Assembly: GCA_963738835.1 (NCBI GenBank)
Contig: CAVTYH010000001.1
Location: 1,617,263 to 1,681,262, forward strand
Length of the DNA stretch: 64,000 nucleotides
Reading direction: 5' to 3'
Source of the DNA: CAVTYH01 sp963738835
GTDB lineage: Bacteria > Planctomycetota > Planctomycetia > Pirellulales > JADZDJ01
Shown here: one piece after another, positions 43,001 to 52,551 of the stretch
How the letters are laid out: the number at the start of each line of letters is the position of its first letter
How positions within the stretch are numbered: position 1 is the stretch's first letter
Notes under the pieces: generated by a model
What the model was told of the DNA's origin: nothing
The model's input: the letters and a program-made list of their open reading frames with translations, nothing else
Database searches by the model: none
Translations under genes and position numbers: made by a program

Positions 43001-43293
43001 CAACCGCGCGAGATTCTCCAGCGCCGATGTCGCCACACCCAGCGGTGGAAATAAAACGGCGCGACCATGCAGCCCGCCAACGCCAAAATCAAAGCACCAA
43101 ATCGCATCCACACGGGCGTATCCCAAAGTCGATCGAGTGCAAACACGCACAGGAAAATGAACGCCAGGCTGAACACTGCCACGCCGGCGGCTTCGGTCAT
43201 CTTCGTCGTCCAAACCCGACGGCGAAAATCGAGCAGCTGATTTTTCAGCGTAGCAGGAACTTGCAGTTGATATTGAGAATGAATCCTACTCAT
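40026..43293 (-). CDS. large membrane-anchored coiled-coil protein (DUF4175-like), four frameshifts
   Basis: Five frames in a row form one protein of about 1,090 residues: 43293 to ~43040, to ~42855, to ~42005, to ~41575, to 40026. The N-terminus has two membrane segments ('AAGVAVFSLAFIFLCVFAL', 'GALILALAGCMVAPFYF'). A third follows before a beta-rich region ('AQISLPDYLGRPEPQ...'), then a long helical part ('MALEIRDRELQLYETNKQL') and a Gly-rich tail. In planctomycetes a gene of this kind follows the vWA/GATase gene of MoxR clusters. I compare it with DUF4175 on layout only. The breaks are probably sequencing errors. Confidence 0.68.
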
Positions 43294-43329
43294 CGTCTGC
43301 CTCCATTAGTTAGAACGCCGGAAGTTTGA

Positions 43330-43424
43330 ACCGCAGGGGACGCAGAGCTTCGCAGAGGCAGCGTGGGCAGGATAGATTTATCTACACCTGCGATTCCTTT
43401 GCGCACCTTCGCGTCCTCTGCGGT
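43330..43424. repeat. inverted repeat between two cluster genes
   Basis: Arms accgcaggggacgc (43330-43343) and gcgtcctctgcggt (43411-43424) are complementary at 13 of 14 positions. Related 'ccgcagagacgccgag'-like text is seen at 48787-48802. It occupies most of the 169-base gap between the vWA/GATase gene and the coiled-coil gene. Confidence 0.5.
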
Positions 43425-43462
43425 GAATTTATCGACGGACTCTTGCAATCGCTGACCAAACA

Positions 43463-45668
43463 TCATATCAGACCGACGCTCTTACGGGCCACCCAAAAGG
43501 CCCCCAGCAGTGTAACAAACATCGCCAGAAGCACTGGATGGCTCCACAGCGGCACACGGCGCACCGTGGCTGGCGGTTCGGGCAATTGCGAAAGGCCTCT
43601 GCACAATTTCGCTCACATTTTGCCCGGCAATCACTTTGCCGCTGCGTCAATTCTGGCGATTTCTTCAAGCACCTCCGGCCGTGCTGCCCGGCCGATTGGT
43701 TCCGTTGCCGCGCCTTGGACGAACATTGAAGCCTCTAAAGTCGCCCCGGTTTGTTTGCAGCTAAGCGTTACTTGATGTTTACCCGGCTCGGTCGCCGTAT
43801 AGCGTCCCGAGAAGCGCCCCATTCATCGCCGAGCGGACTGAAACGAATGGTTTCCGCTTTGCCCGAGGGGGCGACGATGCGGGCCATGACATCGCCTTTG
43901 GCCAGTGGCTCGCCGCTTTTTCTCCATCACGTTGGCGTTCAGTGTCACGGTTTGATGCAACTGTGGTTGGTCAGGTGAGTAATAGAGCCGCATGGTTTCG
44001 CCCTTGGCCATATTCCGCTGGTAGGCCATCCACCGAACGACTTGCCCCCAGAAACCGGTAGTGATATTTGTCTTCCACCCCTTTTCGCCATCGCCAAGCG
44101 CCATCGGTGCCCATGAACAGCACTTTGCCAACGCCGTACGTTTGCGTCACCAAGAGCGGCAGCCGGCCGAAATCGTTCGGGCGATCTTTGTGTACACACT
44201 TAGCACTTCGGTCCCGGCTTTGGCACGCATCACCGGCGCATACCATTGAAACCCCGGCAACGACTCCCAGACTTCCGAATTCTCGTCTTGCGAGTCGGCC
44301 AATTTCGTGAGCAAACTGCGGCGGCCCAATTCCGTTAGCTCGAAATGGCTGGGAATCCGCGAACCCCAACCGCCGGGTTGCGATTCGTCCATCACCACCG
44401 GATACAGTTCTCGCCAGTTCGGCGTTTGCAACAGCGAATCTGCCGGCCTTCCCAGCCAGGCATGAATACCAGCCCGCTGGCTTGGAATTCGACAAGGCCT
44501 TTTAGCAATCGGCATTGTTCCGCGGTCAATTGGCCAAGCTCCTGGCCGACATCGCCCAAGAACACCACGTCGTATTCCGAAAGCTCTTCCAGTCCCTTGG
44601 GAAACTCTTTGATATAGTCTTTGTTGCCGCCGCCGACTTTATTCAGGCCAGGATGAAACAACAGGCACGACAAACTCACACCTGGATCGCGCGACAAGGC
44701 ATTGCGTAAATACCGATATTCCCAGCGCGGATACGATTCGACCATCAGCACGCGTAATTTTTCCTCGCGGATGTTAATCGGCGCGCTTAGTTTTTTGTTG
44801 TCGGCGCGGGAATCTTCGCTCTGCTTGGGAACTTCCAGCGAGACGTGAAATCGCCGGTTTCTTTGGGCTTCCAAACGATAATGGCATCGCTCGTGCGGCC
44901 CATCGGATGCGATGCGGAATTCTTTCTCCACCGTGTCGCCGTTGGAGGCTTTGAGCACTACCGTGGTTTGAAATTCGCGCGGTAGTGAGCTATCGATCGT
45001 GAACGGAATTCGCACAGATTTACCCACAACGCCAAATGTCGGCGCGTCGAAGCTCAAAAGCTCCACATCCGGCAGCCGGTCGTGGCTCCCACCGGCACCG
45101 CAAACACCGGCGTCCTTTAAGCCGCAGTTGCCTCGCCGCGGCGGCCGGCTTCTGCCCTTCGTTCCAATCGCCGTCGGAGGCGAATACCACGCCCACGAGG
45201 TTTTTGTATTTTTCCGGCGCTTCGGCCAAGGGTCGTGCAAGTTCGTTCCGTGCCCTGCTCTGGGTCGAGGCGAAGGGTTGCACGATGACTTTGAACCGCG
45301 CCGGTAAGTTCGTGCCAGGACGATTCGCTGGCCAACGGGCGCAATGGCGTCGCGACGGTGACATCGGTGGCGTCAGGGGGCCGCCTTTTGACACCACATC
45401 TTTGGTGTCCATGCTCCCCGAATCGTCCCACAGCACGGCAATGGTGGGCATTTCATCCGGCCGATAAAGTTCGGTCCATTCTGGCTGATTGAAACAATGG
45501 CGCCAAAATCACCAGCCAAATCGCGAAGTTCCAACATGCCGATCGACCGGGCGATATCGCTCCGACGCCAGGCCAAAAGACCAAAGCAGCCGTGACCGCG
45601 ATGACCAAAACCGAGACGCTTAGCGTCCACGGCGACCACAAAAATGTCAGCGTATGGGTGGTGTTCAT
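43463..45668 (-). CDS. membrane protein with vWA and GATase-like domains, many frameshifts
   Basis: Reconstructed protein of about 735 residues, broken at least eight times. The N-terminus has two membrane segments ('LSVSVLVIAVTAALVF' and 'FAIWLVILAPLF'). A vWA MIDAS 'VLWDDSGSM' (near 45430) and 'GVVFASDGDWNEGQ' follow. The class I glutamine-amidotransferase-like region has 'VLMVESYPRWEYRYLRNAL' (near 44740) and 'SGLVFMPGWEGR'. The C-terminal membrane segment 'PVLLAMFVTLLGAFWVARK' ends with a stop at 43463-43465. The start overlaps the BatA stop as ATGA, so the two are translationally coupled. It probably works with BatA in a surface complex. Confidence 0.72.
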
Positions 45669-47864
45669 CGGCGGCCTCCCGTGGCGGCCTTGTGGGGCGG
45701 AGGCGCAAACGGATGTGATGGTGACGCGTGTGTCTCGTCGTCAAGCCCTGGGGTTGCGGGCATCGTCGCCGCGATGGTCCCTGGGCTTGGAGCAAGCTGT
45801 CCATTGGTTGCTTCGCCGTTGGCATCCGTCTTATGCAAAAATCCCGGCATCCTCACCCCCGCCCTCTCCCAGAGGGAGAGGGAGCTAGAGCGTCGCCGCT
45901 TCGGCAGGCACAAAATGGCTTCGGCAAGCATCGCCCCAATCATCGTGCACACAAACAATCGCCAAATTTCATGCGCCAGCGAATTGGCGGCACCCGCCTG
46001 CCATCGACCTGATCGAATTCGAAACCACTGAATAACTCATCCTTCACTTGGTTTCGTCCAACACCGTCGCATGATCTTCCGCATGCGGAGCGGTTGACCG
46101 ATAGCATTTGCTCGCCCACCGCATAAACACCGGCTTGCGACGGATATTCCAACGACAAAGCATGCGGCGGGCCGGCGATCTGCTTCCACGGATTCGAATC
46201 GTCCAACGGAAGATCGCCCGCCACAACTTGTCGTGTGTTGCCCAACACCGACGAACCAGAGGCCAAAGCCCGTTGAATGGCGACATAAAACACGACGCCA
46301 TCGATCGCCAGCGACGAATCGCCCGGCGAGGGCGTCGTGCAGCAAAAATACACACCACCATGATCGCTGCGCTGCGTGCCAATAAGGGAGCCCCGCCGTG
46401 CAGCGTGGCCAGTGGCGTGAACTCGCCCGATTCAAATGGCAGAACCGCCGCACGTGCAATTCTCCCACCGGCAGTGCGCGCGCCGCTTTAGCGTGTGGGC
46501 CAACAAATCTTCGTCGCCGCGCCAAGTTTCCACCGAAATCTCCTCCGGCGGCTCCTCCCACGATTGCCAGGCAATGCCATAGAATTGGGACTCGTCGGGG
46601 CTGGCCGGCGAGGAAAGAAAATTACCACACCGCCGCGGGCCACGAACGAGCGCATGCAGCTCCGCCGCATCGCCAGTCGGCAAGCGGCGATTGCCATAAT
46701 AACAGCGCCACTTTTTCCCATTCCACGTTGCCCAGATCGGCGGAGTTGATCACTTCCGATTTTCCCTCGACGTTCGGATCTCTGGCGATTTCGGCGGCCA
46801 ATTGCTGGGCATGGACCGCTTGCGGATCGTCGGCCACAACATGGTTTGCTGCGGCGGCGGTTCGTCGTAGACGAAGTAAAAATCGTTGTCGGCTGGGTTC
46901 AAATCGGCTGGAATCGAAACGTGCCCCCAGCCGCGCTTCTGATCTTTGGCCAGCGGAATGGGATGATCTTTCAGATCGAACTCCGCCCCGGCCATGTCGA
47001 CGGAAATCTCCGATCGCGCCCCGTCGATTTCGAACTGCAGTGGCAATCGTGAGCTTGGCCGCATCCCCTTCGTTCGCGCACGAGATGCAGCGACACCAGT
47101 AAATTGGCTCCCTCGGCGGTCGGTTTCACGGCGAACGCCGGTCACGCACACCGAGAGATTGCCTGGCGTCGGGTCGGGCATCGGCCAAGCAAATGGAACC
47201 GCACGCTCTGCTTGAATCCGCAAAGTCCCTCGCGCAGCGACTGCCAGCGGCCGCTATCGGGCGTTCCAATCGTTGCCGCGCAGATCGGAGCAGATCCACA
47301 TATCGGTACTGACCTGCACGATTGGCTTGAGATAATCGTAAGCGGCTTGTAACATCGCCGGCAGATCGGCCGAGGGACTCGTGGCGTTGCCGACTGGCCG
47401 AATTCAACAGTCCCTCGGGCGATTCCAACTCGATTGGCTTGCAACTGACGCTGTCGATCAGCACCCAATGCTTGGAGCCGAGCGTCGATAATGTCGCGAC
47501 TAATTGCCGGATTCCGGTTTCGCAATTTCGTGGCTGGCAGCCGATGGCAGATTGTTGCATGCTGGGGGAGCGATCAAGCAGAATGATCGTCGTATCGGGC
47601 CGGCCGCCCGCCGCCAGTCCCAACCAGCCGCTGGCCAGCGGCCGGCTACAGCAAACACCAGTGCCGCAACCACCGCCATGCGAAACGCCAAATCAACCAT
47701 TGCCGCAGCCGAGCATAGCCGCGCGACATGCGATTGGCCGCCAGCAAAAACATCATCGCTGCCCAGTGAATGGTCTGATAACGCCGCTGATTGATCAGAT
47801 GGATGATGATCGGCAATGCGATCAGTGGCAGAGCGATCAGCAGCAGTGGTTGAAGAAAGCTCAC
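45665..47864 (-). CDS. BatA-type vWA membrane protein, many frameshifts
   Basis: The GTG start at 47864 overlaps the upstream DUF58 stop (GTGA). The N-terminus 'FLQPLLLIALPLIALPIIIHLINQRRYQTIHWAAM' region is the BatA signature. A vWA domain follows with MIDAS 'LLDRSPSM' (near 47560), then beta-rich repeats ('FYFVYDEPPPQQTML'), broken by several shifts. The last membrane segment is 'RLFVCTMIGAMLAEAILCL', after which the frame runs on for about 80 residues through two palindromic repeats and ends exactly in an ATGA overlap with the next gene. BatA-like proteins work with MoxR ATPases and DUF58 proteins in the envelope. Confidence 0.75.
45742..45789. repeat. palindromic repeat, copy 2, inside the BatA tail
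   Basis: Arms caagccctggg and ccctgggcttg enclose 'ttgcgggcatcgtcgccg'. It matches the copy at 22-67. Read on the minus strand it encodes part of the low-complexity BatA tail ('LAPSPGTIAATMPATPGLD') without breaking the frame. Confidence 0.65.
45862..45882. repeat. short palindrome of the 'SLWERAGVR' type, inside the BatA tail
   Basis: The palindrome is ccctctccc-aga-gggagaggg. In the BatA frame it encodes the 'SLSLWERAGVRMPG' phrase that this widespread repeat gives when read through. Related palindromes lie at 56503-56545 and 63135-63154. Confidence 0.65.
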
Positions 47865-48777
47865 CGCCTCCTCCGTGCCTTGTTCTGCCGACTAGAAACC
47901 GCATGAGCGTCTGTTCGTAATCTTCATCAACGGTCACGCGGTGATAGTCGATCTGCCGATCTCGCAGCACCATTTGCTTATCCCGCTATCAAATAGTTTG
48001 CGAGCACCTGTAAATAACGCTCGGCGATTTCGTTCGGCTCGGCGAACACGGCCGGGCCGCCTTCCATGTCCAAAAACCGCATCGGCCGGCGGAAATCGAA
48101 ATTCCAATTCCAGCGGATCAAGCAAATGAAACGCTGCGATATCGTGCTTGCGGAACCGCAAATGCTCGAAGCAGCTCCGCAGCTCATCGGCCTCAACAAA
48201 GAAATCCGAAATGATGACGATCAGTGCCCGTTGGCGGAATGTCTCGCCCAGTTCGTGCAAAATGGAAACGAGCTGCGTTTCCCCTTTCGGCCTGGCACGC
48301 TCCAATAGATCGTAAACAATTCTCAAATGCGCCGGATTTCGCCGCGGCGGAATCGAGCGACACAATGCCGTCGGCCACGCATGAAAGCCCGACGGCATCG
48401 CCTTGCTGCACTGCCATCCAGCCCAGGGCGGCGGCAATTCGCCGGCCAAATTCAATCTTGGTGATGTTCTTGGAACCGAAGCCCATCGAGCCGCTGGTGT
48501 CGAGCACCAGGCAACACCGCAAATTCGTGTCGGCCTCGAACTCTTTCACATAGAAGCGGTCCGATCGGCCGTAAGCCCGCCAATCGAGCCGCCGCAGATC
48601 GTCGCCCGGCACATACTTGCGGTACTCGGCGAATTCGACGCTGGCCCCACGATGCGGACTGGGATGCCGGCCCGAAACATTCCCCTGCATCGGCTTGCGC
48701 GACATTAGCGGAATGCCCGCCAAGCGCGACAGCACGCGGGTATCGACAAACGTTCGAATTCGACGATCAGCAAGCAT
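47861..48777 (-). CDS. DUF58 protein, several frameshifts
   Basis: About 305 residues after reconstruction. The DUF58 core is plain: 'FAEYRKYVPGDDLRRLDWRAYGRSDRFYVKE', followed by a vWA-like 'LVLDTSGSMG'. Breaks occur near 48350, 48105, 47990, 47972 and 47890. With one more A near 47890 the frame ends 'GRNKARRRR' and its TGA overlaps the GTG start of BatA (GTGA), which supports the reconstruction. DUF58 proteins accompany MoxR ATPases; their biochemical role is unproven. Confidence 0.78.
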
Positions 48778-48836
48778 GGCATTTCACCGCAGAGACGCCG
48801 AGACGCGGAGCGGGCCGCACTCGCAAAGTTCGTTGG

Positions 48837-49322
48837 TCATTTCTTGACGGCCGACTTCAGCATCTGTTCTGGAACAAAATCCAAAAGCCGAAACTGGTGA
48901 ATAATGGTTCCGGGCACCGGAACCGCATCTTCCCCCGTTCCTGCCAAGGCGCTATCGCTGAGGTCAAACTTGGACTCGGCTATATCATCGGCGGAGATGG
49001 AAAAATCAAAGGTGTTGCCCTGCTTCTTGCCAAACGACGGCATATCGATCGTCGCCATCAGCTTGCCTTGATGATAAATGGCAAGGTGTGCGACGTGATA
49101 CATCGGTCGGGCAACGTTGTGCTTGATGGTGAAGTTAATGAGGCCATCTTTGCCCTGAGTAACATCCACAGAAAACTCATCCGGATGGCCGCGCACATAT
49201 TCAGGAGTTACTGCGCGCTCCACCGTAAGAGCAAATGCCGCGGCAGCAAAAATTGCCAGGAAACATGATGCAATGATCGGCCAGCCAAGCGTATCGATTA
49301 TTTTCCTGATCATCGATTTCAT
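48837..49322 (-). CDS. small membrane-anchored or exported hypothetical protein
   Basis: The protein has 161 residues with an N-terminal hydrophobic segment ('LGWPIIASCFLAIFAAAAFAL') and a beta-rich body ('GLINFTIKHNVARPMYHVAHLAIY'). It is intact, in contrast to its neighbours. It lies between MoxR and DUF58 on the same strand, with 56- and 59-base gaps. No family is recognised; the pattern suggests an immunoglobulin-like or beta-sandwich domain. Confidence 0.65.
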   Translation of the reverse strand: MKSMIRKIIDTLGWPIIASCFLAIFAAAAFALTVERAVTPEYVRGHPDEFSVDVTQGKDGLINFTIKHNVARPMYHVAHLAIYHQGKLMATIDMPSFGKKQGNTFDFSISADDIAESKFDLSDSALAGTGEDAVPVPGTIIHQFRLLDFVPEQMLKSAVKK

Positions 49323-49378
49323 GTTTCTTCCTCTTTCCTCTCTGCGTCTGGTGCGCCCGGCGGTTGAATTGATTTTGG

Positions 49379-50410
49379 CTACGTTTCCTCGCCCGATTCT
49401 TCGATCAACCGGCGCACAATATCTTTGGCGCTAATTCCTTCGGCCTGCGCGGCAAAGGTGGTCACCAGCCGATGCGTCAGCACCGGTGCGGCCACTTCTT
49501 GCACGTCTTCCAGCCGCACCATGTAACTGCCCAAGAGCGCAGCCCGGGCTTTCGCGCCGAAAATCAAGTTTTGCACGGCACGTGGACCGGCGCCCCAGGA
49601 AACCAAGGGACGCAACCATTCCGGGGCCGAGCCCCCCGTGGGCCGGGTTTGTCGCGCCAACCGGGCAGCATATGAATAAATGTGGTCGGGCACCGGCACG
49701 CGCCGCACGACATCTTGATGCGCAATCACATCCTCCGCGTGCATTAAATGATCGAGTTCCGGCAACGCATCGCCCGTCGTGGTGCGGGCAATCTGAATTT
49801 CCTCGGCTTCGGAGGGATAATCGAGTTCGATCAAAAACATGAACCGATCGAGCTGCGCTTCCGGCAACGGATAAGTTCCTTCCTGTTCCACCGGGTTTTG
49901 CGTAGCCAGCACCAGAAACGGCGCCACCAGCTTGAACGTTTTGCCCACCGCCGTGACCTTATATTCCTGCATCGCCTCGAGCATGGCGGCTTGCGTTTTC
50001 GGTGGCGCCCGGTTGATTTCGTCGGCCAGCACAATGTTCGCAAACACCGGCCCGTGGACGAACTGAAATTCGCGCCGGCCACTGACGCCATCCTGCAAAA
50101 TGTCGGTGCCGGTAATGTCCATCGGCATCAGGTCGGGCGTGAACTGAATGCGGCTGAACTTCAGCGACATGGTCTCGGCCAGCTTGCTCACCAAGAGCGT
50201 CTTGGCCAGCCCTGGCACGCCCATCAACAAGGCATGACCGCGGGCGAACAGGCAAATCGAAAGCTGCTCGATGACTTTGTCTTGCCCGACAATCACCCGG
50301 GCTAATTCCCTCCGCAGCCGATCATGGGCGGTGCGTAACCGATCGATGGCCTGAACATCGTCTTCGCTCAGCCGGGTGGAAGTCTCGGCAGGCGCGATGG
50401 CATCTATCAT
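49379..50410 (-). CDS. MoxR-family AAA+ ATPase
   Basis: The protein has 343 residues, usual for MoxR. Walker A is 'GVPGLAKT' (64-71), Walker B 'VLADEINRA' (D130-E131), sensor 1 'LATQNPVEQEGTYPLPEAQLDRF', and the lid domain ends the protein. MoxR ATPases are thought to act as chaperones that insert metals or assemble complexes, together with vWA proteins. It is the first gene of the minus-strand cluster reaching to 33648. A 75-base hairpin lies 45 bases upstream of the start. Confidence 0.92.
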   Translation of the reverse strand: MIDAIAPAETSTRLSEDDVQAIDRLRTAHDRLRRELARVIVGQDKVIEQLSICLFARGHALLMGVPGLAKTLLVSKLAETMSLKFSRIQFTPDLMPMDITGTDILQDGVSGRREFQFVHGPVFANIVLADEINRAPPKTQAAMLEAMQEYKVTAVGKTFKLVAPFLVLATQNPVEQEGTYPLPEAQLDRFMFLIELDYPSEAEEIQIARTTTGDALPELDHLMHAEDVIAHQDVVRRVPVPDHIYSYAARLARQTRPTGGSAPEWLRPLVSWGAGPRAVQNLIFGAKARAALLGSYMVRLEDVQEVAAPVLTHRLVTTFAAQAEGISAKDIVRRLIEESGEET

Positions 50411-50454
50411 GCGCGGGTCCCTCTCGATTTCTGTTCCTGGAAGGTTGAAAAATA

Positions 50455-50529
50455 GGGGCTCGGGAGTCGTTTTCGGATCGAGTTGTTAGCCGATGATCAA
50501 AAAGCAGTCGGAAACAGCTCCCGACCCCC
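50455..50529. repeat. imperfect palindrome upstream of the MoxR gene
   Basis: The left arm ggggctcgggagtcgttttcgga pairs with the right arm tcggaaacagctcccgacccc around a loop of about 30 bases. It has the form of a REP-like hairpin and lies where the MoxR mRNA leader would be, so it may also affect expression. Confidence 0.55.
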
Positions 50530-51268
50530 ATTCGGTCACCAACCGTTTACAGAGTTTCTCCGCAGAGTATTGTTGCCGCCACCATTAGACGACTGGCAGT
50601 GGAAGAAGTTTCAAAATCTTGTTCCTTGCTCTAATTCAGAGATTACTCCGATCAGGGCGTAAGAGTGTCGGCAATCTGATGACATACGGTTGCGGATCGA
50701 GCTTGAAATCCCCCGGTTGGTTGCCTTTTTCAGGCTCTCTATCCCTTTTCTAACCCCGACAAAGGAGTGGTGTACCGATTGCGCCCCGACGAAAAGCAAA
50801 TCCTGCACCGTAATTCGCTTCTTGCCACTGACTCTTGAGACGCGTAACTCGAAAAATCCTTAGCCCGACCAGCGGGGGACCGCCCGAGTTCGATTATGCC
50901 CGCCCCCACGGCAATAATCCAGCTTTCGCCTGGCGAGAAAAACGAAAAAACCAAATTACCCAGCTTACGGCAGGCCGAGGGCAATTCTAGCCGAATGCGG
51001 CGGGTTAGAGTGTCACCGCTGTGTAACGCCGGAGACGGCGAAGGCCGGGATTTTATTGGTCGACTCATCTGACCAATTGGGTGTTGGTTCACTTTGAATT
51101 TGGCTGCTGTGCTGATTTGCAAGGCGGATCGGGTATGATGGGGGGATAAAAGAAAATCCCCCAGAGCCATTAACCCGGCGAGAGTGTGCAAGTGCGGCGA
51201 TGATCGTCACGGGTGGAGTTTTGATCTTAAGTCGGCGAGTTGCACAAAAAGTCAGTAAGCGAGTCTGA
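50530..51268. other. non-coding gap
   Basis: No supportable gene is seen in these ~740 bases. The short open frames have neither a start signal nor a recognisable pattern. The promoter of the long minus-strand cluster is expected here, but no clear -35/-10 pair with good spacing was found. Confidence 0.5.
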
Positions 51269-51541
51269 TTAAGGAAAAGCAGGCGGCTCTTCCTTCCAAT
51301 CTTTCCTCCACGCATTGTCGATCGGTTTTATTACTTGCAGCATGGTTTGATCGGAAACGGTCGGTCGCAGCTTTTCAATCATCTTGCGCTGAGCACGATA
51401 GCCCTCAACCGCAGTTTCGTGGGCTTTCATGTATTCCTGCCGTTGCCGCTCTCGAATCCTCGGCAGCCATAGGCCAAGGAAAATGGCAATTACTGCAACA
51501 GCTATCAGCATTCCGCTCAGTGAAAACTGCTTACGTTTCAT
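51269..51541 (-). CDS. small membrane-anchored hypothetical protein
   Basis: The start at 51541 gives 90 residues: 'MKRKQFSLSGMLIAVAVIAIFLGLWLP', a planctomycete-type N-terminal anchor, then a charged helical stretch. A start at 51583 would add 14 residues and overlap the upstream gene by 23 bases. It resembles the many short planctomycete proteins that keep this anchor. Function unknown. It is probably co-transcribed with the Cys-rich gene before it. Confidence 0.6.
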   Translation of the reverse strand: MKRKQFSLSGMLIAVAVIAIFLGLWLPRIRERQRQEYMKAHETAVEGYRAQRKMIEKLRPTVSDQTMLQVIKPIDNAWRKDWKEEPPAFP

Positions 51542-51560
51542 CGGCCCCAATTCTACAAAT

Positions 51561-51869
51561 TCAGACGGATTTATTTTCGCCATCTGGACGCAACTTCATT
51601 GCACCGGGAAACGCGGCATTCAGTTTAGCAACTGTTGTAGAGGCTACTTTGCGATTTGGATTCTGTGCGGATTCTGATTGCGCCCCGGTAGTCATCGCGC
51701 GAATTTGTTCAGCGACATCCGGTTCTAGGCCCCAAGTTGAATAGCAATTGCATCCAGCAACTGGGCATGTTATCCAGCCGTCTGTCACCGGTGGCCCATA
51801 ACCGTTCAGGTTATGGTCGGCAAGCATATGCCCGCAGATGTTGCACAGTTCATTTCCCATGCCCCGCAT
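51561..51869 (-). CDS. small Cys/His-rich hypothetical protein
   Basis: The protein has 102 residues. The N-terminal half has 'CNICGHMLADH' and 'CPVAGCNCYSTW', suggesting a zinc-binding or ribbon-like fold; the second half is low-complexity and charged. No signal peptide. A start at 51860 is also possible. No family is recognised. Confidence 0.55.
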   Translation of the reverse strand: MRGMGNELCNICGHMLADHNLNGYGPPVTDGWITCPVAGCNCYSTWGLEPDVAEQIRAMTTGAQSESAQNPNRKVASTTVAKLNAAFPGAMKLRPDGENKSV

Positions 51870-51980
51870 TGTAACCGATCAGCGGTGCGGGATGATGGCT
51901 GGTTTTGATGTTCCACGACTGCCACGCTACACTAACCCTACCCGCCGCGTGGGAAACGAAAATGACTCGTTAATGACGCC

Positions 51981-52403
51981 ATGAGAACAGAAACACTTGA
52001 CGTGTACTGGACCGTACAAAATGGGAAACGGTTCACCATCGCACGGTCGGAAAACGAAGCCTGGAAGTCGTTGGAGAACTATTCCAGATACAGCGATAAT
52101 CCTGTCGGATGGACGGTTGAAAAAACTACCGAGAACGTTCCAATCGCTGTTGGCAAGCCCTTCATTGCCAGCCGCACGATTCTGGAACAGAATAATCAGG
52201 GAAAATTTATCGAAGTACAGGATGGAATCAGTGCCCCTCATATAGCATGGCTATGTCCGATCTGCGGTGAGAGCCACACTTGTGACCTCTGCTGTGATTC
52301 TGAATGTGAATCACTCGTAGCCGAAAGTCCTCAGCTATGGTTCTGTAGCCGAGGGAAAGGAATTGTTCTGGTCGAATGGGATTCTGATCGCAACGAGGTT
52401 TGA
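51981..52403 (+). CDS. hypothetical protein with Cys-rich segment
   Basis: The protein has 140 residues. The first two thirds form a soluble domain ('YWTVQNGKRFTIARSENEAW'), followed by 'CPICGESHTCDLCCDSEC', which looks like a zinc knuckle or ribbon, and 'WFCSRGKGIVLVEW'. It heads a tight set of same-strand genes (gaps of 3, 10 and 33 bases, then a 4-base overlap) that includes two trypsin-like proteases. No family is recognised. Confidence 0.6.
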   Translation: MRTETLDVYWTVQNGKRFTIARSENEAWKSLENYSRYSDNPVGWTVEKTTENVPIAVGKPFIASRTILEQNNQGKFIEVQDGISAPHIAWLCPICGESHTCDLCCDSECESLVAESPQLWFCSRGKGIVLVEWDSDRNEV

Positions 52404-52406
52404 CCA

Positions 52407-52541
52407 ATGCGTCTCCGCTTCACCATTCGCGACTTGCTCTGGCTGATTGTGGTTGTCGCGCTGGCGGTGGGGTGGTTCAGGTACCGATGCGGCCGCTCAT
52501 TTGCCAATTGCCTGCTGCCACTATCGCTAACCGTCCGTTAG
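52407..52541 (+). CDS. 44-residue membrane peptide of the 'FTIRDLLWL' type
   Basis: ATG at 52407, 3 bases after the preceding stop. The sequence begins 'MRLRFTIRDLLWLIVVVALA', the planctomycete membrane start motif, and stops after 44 residues ('LPLSLTVR'). Such starts normally anchor longer proteins, so this may be a trimmed relic or a true small membrane peptide. It lies 10 bases before the protease gene. Confidence 0.5.
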   Translation: MRLRFTIRDLLWLIVVVALAVGWFRYRCGRSFANCLLPLSLTVR

Positions 52542-52551
52542 AATGTGAGGC

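Noticed and set aside
43463..48777. True pseudogenisation of the vWA, BatA and DUF58 genes
   Set aside because: The protein sequence, motifs and start/stop overlaps stay intact across frames with no nonsense changes apart from single-base shifts, which is unlike decay.
50411..51268. A gene in the gap upstream of the MoxR cluster
   Set aside because: Open frames on both strands are short, lack start signals and overlap one another; no family pattern was seen.
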